In this document: piece by piece, positions 6,388 through 9,018 of the stretch
How the letters are laid out: the number at the start of each line of letters is the position of its first letter
Numbering within the stretch: the first letter of the stretch is position 1
Origin: Bacillota bacterium
Lineage (GTDB): Bacteria > Bacillota > Clostridia > Christensenellales > Aristaeellaceae
Length of the DNA stretch: 9,018 bases
Direction: 5' to 3'
Assembly (NCBI GenBank): GCA_023411375.1
Contig: JAEYOW010000004.1
Span: 1 to 9,018 of the forward strand
Notes under the pieces: model-generated
Databases searched by the model: none
Told to the model about the DNA's origin: nothing
What the model saw: only the letters and a program-made list of their open reading frames with translations
Translations under genes and position numbers: made by a program

Positions 6388-8136
6388 TCAGAGGTTGGCT
6401 TTCTGCTTCTGCTTGCCGCTGTGCAACGCGCTTAAGCTTTTCAACAGCTCGTCCTGAAAGGCCGGCCGTCTTGGATAGTCCGCCTTGAGCTTTTGAATCA
6501 AAGCCTCGGCAAGCTGCTTGCCGCAGGCGGTCGCATAGGCGCCTATTCCCTCGCAGACCGCCTGATAGGCCTTGCGGTCCGAGGCATGAGCGGCGTCGTT
6601 TAAAATACGTTGATAAAACATCGACCGCACCTCGGCCTGATAATCCGGGAGCAGGTATTGATACAATGAATAGATATTATGGAATGGATGATCTATATTT
6701 TGCTGAGCATACCGCAGAATCCGGGTCTTGTCCCGCTCGCGCAACAGGATGGGCAAATAGGCGCGCTGTCTGCCGCTTCCCGTTTCAAGGCTGTCCAGCA
6801 GCTCATTGCGCTTGCATTTCCATTCCTCCGGCGGGTAAAGCTCTTTTAGCTTCTCAAAATAGGCGTCGTCACCGCCCAACAGCAATTCTTCCCCTAACGC
6901 ACGCATGGCGGGCATATCGCCCGTCTTCTTATAAATCTGATACCGGCGTTCCTTCCATTGCGCCTTGAGGCCATAAAGTCGCCCGGCCTGCCGCTCGCCC
7001 TCAATACAAAGCCGGACCGCTTCCTGGTATTGTTTTTTCTGGCAAAATGCATTGATAACATACATGCGAAGCTCAGGGTTACCGATATTGGAGAGCGCAT
7101 ATTGCCAAGCTTGCTCTTCACCCTGCCAGCGCTGAAGCATTTTAAAATACGCCTTTTGCTCAACCATCAGGGCGTAGGAGTCCGAGTCTTTTTTTGCTCT
7201 GATATAAACGGCAATATGCTCTTCACGCAATTTCAGCAGTGAATCGCGTAGGACTGGAAAAACGTCGGCGATGCGCGTGCATAGAGTCAACAGCGTTTCG
7301 TTCCACTCATTCCAACCACTGAATAAAGGGGAAGCGGCCACACCCAATATGCGTTGAAAGAAAGCGGTCTGCTGCGCCTCGACATCCCGCGACACACATT
7401 TATCATAAAGCTCTGTTATACAATTCAGGCAGCTTACAATGATATATCCGACCTCGCCATCGGAATCATCACAGCATTCCAGACATTTCATGCTTTCCTC
7501 AAGCAGCATAACGGAAAAATCAAGCGAACGCTGCCAGGGAGCGGTATTGATCAAAACTTGCAGACGTGAAAGCGCGGTTTCAGCCCCGCGCAACGCATCG
7601 GAGGTTCGGGCATACTCCACATAACCACGTTTTGAATTTGTTTGAAGCGATTTTTGAATCTGCTTGCGGTAAAGTTTGGTCTCATCCTGCGCGGGAGCAA
7701 GGCGCAAACGAAGCCAGTCATAAGCGTCAGGAAGCTCGCCGGCCATTTCACGCACAAGGGAAAGCAGACCGCTTTTTGACAGGGAATCAAGCGTATCCAG
7801 AGGATTGAAAGCGGGGCGGGCATCCTTTGGCCGTGCATTCGACGCCAAAGAGGTGGCCCGGCTTTTCATTTCATTGATCGCCAGCAGAACAGCTACGACA
7901 TGCTTGCAATAGGGATTGCCCGAATACGGGCAATCGCAGGACAGGTCTGCGCATTCGTCATTTTGCAGCACAACCGTGACTTGGTAATCCTCCGTGCCCT
8001 CAACAATTGCTGTAAAGGCGCCGGGGCGTTTTTCCTCAAGGGAAGTGACAAGGCCGTTTTCGAAGTATGCTTGGCCGCGCGCGATGATGATGTCGTCAAA
8101 ATCTTGCAGTATACTGTCTAAATTCATGGGGGCCAT
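6388..8136 (-). CDS. SWIM zinc-finger protein of unknown function
   Basis: This 582-residue protein carries a SWIM zinc finger near its N-terminus: CDCPYSGNPYCKH with ligands C67, C69, C77 and H79, the CxCx(n)CxH pattern. The family is thought to bind DNA or protein, but the role here is unknown. The front, with ARGQAYFENGLV, is the usual lead-in of bacterial SWIM proteins. The remaining 480 or so residues look helical and rich in Leu, Lys, Glu and paired aromatic positions, resembling TPR-like helical repeats, though I cannot define units. There are no membrane segments and no signal peptide, so it is predicted to be cytoplasmic. I chose the ATG at 8136 because AGGTGA precedes it by five bases and the promoter at 8169-8197 would leave a leader of about 25 bases. 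An in-frame ATG at 8154 would have almost no leader. No Snf2 helicase gene, a frequent partner of SWIM proteins, is visible here. Confidence 0.88.
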   Translation of the reverse strand: MAPMNLDSILQDFDDIIIARGQAYFENGLVTSLEEKRPGAFTAIVEGTEDYQVTVVLQNDECADLSCDCPYSGNPYCKHVVAVLLAINEMKSRATSLASNARPKDARPAFNPLDTLDSLSKSGLLSLVREMAGELPDAYDWLRLRLAPAQDETKLYRKQIQKSLQTNSKRGYVEYARTSDALRGAETALSRLQVLINTAPWQRSLDFSVMLLEESMKCLECCDDSDGEVGYIIVSCLNCITELYDKCVSRDVEAQQTAFFQRILGVAASPLFSGWNEWNETLLTLCTRIADVFPVLRDSLLKLREEHIAVYIRAKKDSDSYALMVEQKAYFKMLQRWQGEEQAWQYALSNIGNPELRMYVINAFCQKKQYQEAVRLCIEGERQAGRLYGLKAQWKERRYQIYKKTGDMPAMRALGEELLLGGDDAYFEKLKELYPPEEWKCKRNELLDSLETGSGRQRAYLPILLRERDKTRILRYAQQNIDHPFHNIYSLYQYLLPDYQAEVRSMFYQRILNDAAHASDRKAYQAVCEGIGAYATACGKQLAEALIQKLKADYPRRPAFQDELLKSLSALHSGKQKQKANL

Positions 8137-8168
8137 TGGGTTCACCTGCCTCATCTGCTTATGGGGAT

Positions 8169-8197
8169 ATTATACGGCAGGGGAGAGGGGTTGGCAA
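8169..8197 (-). promoter_or_regulatory. Sigma-A promoter of the SWIM gene
   Basis: Read on the minus strand, TTGCCA (8197-8192) and a perfect TATAAT (8174-8169) are 17 bases apart. Transcription should begin near 8162 and reach the SWIM start at 8136 after about 25 bases, with AGGTGA as the ribosome binding site. This is the best promoter match in the window, and it lies just beside the decayed IS element. Confidence 0.8.
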
Positions 8198-8220
8198 GCT
8201 ATGTTTGAAGAAGAGAGTGA

Positions 8221-9018
8221 GATAGACATACTTGCAAAACCATAGAGGATAAGTATCGGTACATCGCGGCCGATCGCTCCGGGCTCTCTGTGGACAAGCT
8301 ATGCCGTTTGCTGGATCTATCCCGGAGCGGATATTACGCTTGGACAGCGCGTGGTCAAAGCCGTCGCGCGGCGAGCAATCAAATCCTTCTGCGAGAGATG
8401 GTAGGGCTTCACCAACGCTATCCAGCCCTTGGCTTGGATGGGCTGGAACATTTGCTCAAATGAAGCTCCATCTGTTCCAGGGACCGGATTCACCGGTTGA
8501 TGAAAGCCAACAACATCCACTCCCAACGCAAACGGGCCTACAAAGCAACGACCAATTCAAAGCATTCTTACCCTGTAGCTCCCAACCTGCTTAAACGCAA
8601 CTTCGCGCCGCTCGTCCTAATGCTGTCTGGGTTGGTGATATCACTTATATCCTTACGGACCTGGGCTGGCTATATCCCGCCATTGCATAGGATTTATGCT
8701 CGAAGAAGGTGGTGGGCTATGCCTTTTCCGACCGCATTGACGCCCGGCTGGCAACACAAGCCCTGGAGATGGCTGTTCGCCGCGAGAAGCCCATGGATGA
8801 TCTTGTTTTTCACTCCGACCGGGGCGTGCAGTACGCCTCTCACACATACCGGCAGGAGCTAGAAAGATATTCCATTCGTCAAAGCATGTCACGAAAGGGA
8901 GATCCTTATGACAATGCCGTTGCTGAAAATTTCTTCTGCTGCCTCAAATGTGAACTGATTTACCTTCGCCGCTTTTCCACTCGCGATGAAGCCCAAGCCG
9001 CTGTTTTTGCCTACATTG
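8221..9018 (+). pseudogene. Decayed IS3-family transposase (orfB, DDE integrase), cut by window end
   Basis: The reading frame is broken but the family is clear. An N-terminal helix-turn-helix-like part (LCRLLDLSRSGYYAW) begins near 8248. A TGA at 8461-8463 interrupts it. The same frame goes on through RIHRLMKANNIHSQRKRAYK to about 8604. A one-base loss near 8605-8606 then moves the coding to another frame with RPNAVWVGDITYI. A TAG at 8688-8690 stands where relatives usually have Lys. After that the frame is open to the window end. The catalytic triad is intact: Asp at 8637-8639, Asp in HSDRGVQYAS at 8817-8819 and Glu in DNAVAENFF at 8925-8927, with exactly 35 residues between the last two, the D(35)E spacing of IS3-type enzymes. 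It cannot be made as one protein. No recognisable orfA lies upstream, so the left part of the element seems lost. Confidence 0.9.
8221..9018 (+). mobile_element. Remnant of an IS3-family insertion sequence, right end beyond window
   Basis: The orfB remnant is all that is recognisable of the element. The SWIM promoter and start occupy the DNA immediately to its left, leaving no room for a complete orfA and terminal repeat, and I could not identify a left terminal inverted repeat or target duplication. The element is likely truncated on this side, and its true left limit is uncertain by tens of bases. With two stops and a frameshift it should be immobile on its own. Confidence 0.75.

Noticed and set aside
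8157..8245. Possible end of IS3 orfA (reading MFEEESEIDILAKP) with a -1 shift into orfB at the GCAAAA stretch
   Set aside because: The frame offset fits the IS3 style, but there is no recognisable orfA helix-turn-helix or leucine-zipper sequence, and the stretch overlaps the SWIM promoter. Too short to support.

Overview
The window reads as GC-rich chromosomal DNA from a Bacillota-type (probably clostridial) bacterium. The evidence is strong AGGAGG-like ribosome binding sites before most plus-strand genes, a sugar ABC transporter without its own ATPase gene nearby, a VanZ-family membrane protein and a SWIM-finger protein. No gene here fixes the genus, so taxonomy is an inference only.

Layout. 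Positions 1-250 hold a GC-homopolymer-rich, possibly low-quality edge, a short open frame that may be the end of an upstream gene, and a good sigma-A-like promoter (TTGACT-17-TATATT). Positions 251-5705 hold a tightly packed plus-strand operon: two inner-membrane permeases of a carbohydrate ABC importer (MalF/UgpA type, then MalG/UgpE type), a GH13 alpha-amylase-family enzyme and a GH31 alpha-glucosidase-family enzyme. Gaps are 14 and 36 bases, and the last two genes abut with coupled stop and start codons. Neither enzyme has a signal peptide. The picture is uptake of an alpha-gluco-oligosaccharide followed by hydrolysis in the cytoplasm. The substrate-binding protein and the ATPase are not seen; the first may lie just upstream, the second is often shared and encoded elsewhere.

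Positions 5706-5862 are a convergent intergenic gap with a perfect 9-bp inverted repeat. Positions 5863-8136 hold two minus-strand genes: a SWIM zinc-finger protein of 582 residues, driven by a near-consensus promoter (TTGCCA-17-TATAAT at 8169-8197), and 60 bases downstream of it a small VanZ-family membrane protein. From about 8221 to the window end there is a decayed IS3-family transposase (orfB, DDE integrase type) on the plus strand. It has two in-frame stops and a one-base frameshift and no recognisable orfA, but its last part still carries an intact D(35)E motif.

I found no tRNA, rRNA, CRISPR array or clear riboswitch. The most unusual items are the unassigned SWIM protein, the GH31 enzyme with a Gln where many relatives have Glu after the nucleophile and with an extra helical tail, and the eroded IS lying against the SWIM promoter. 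I see no convincing new multi-gene defence or mobile system.
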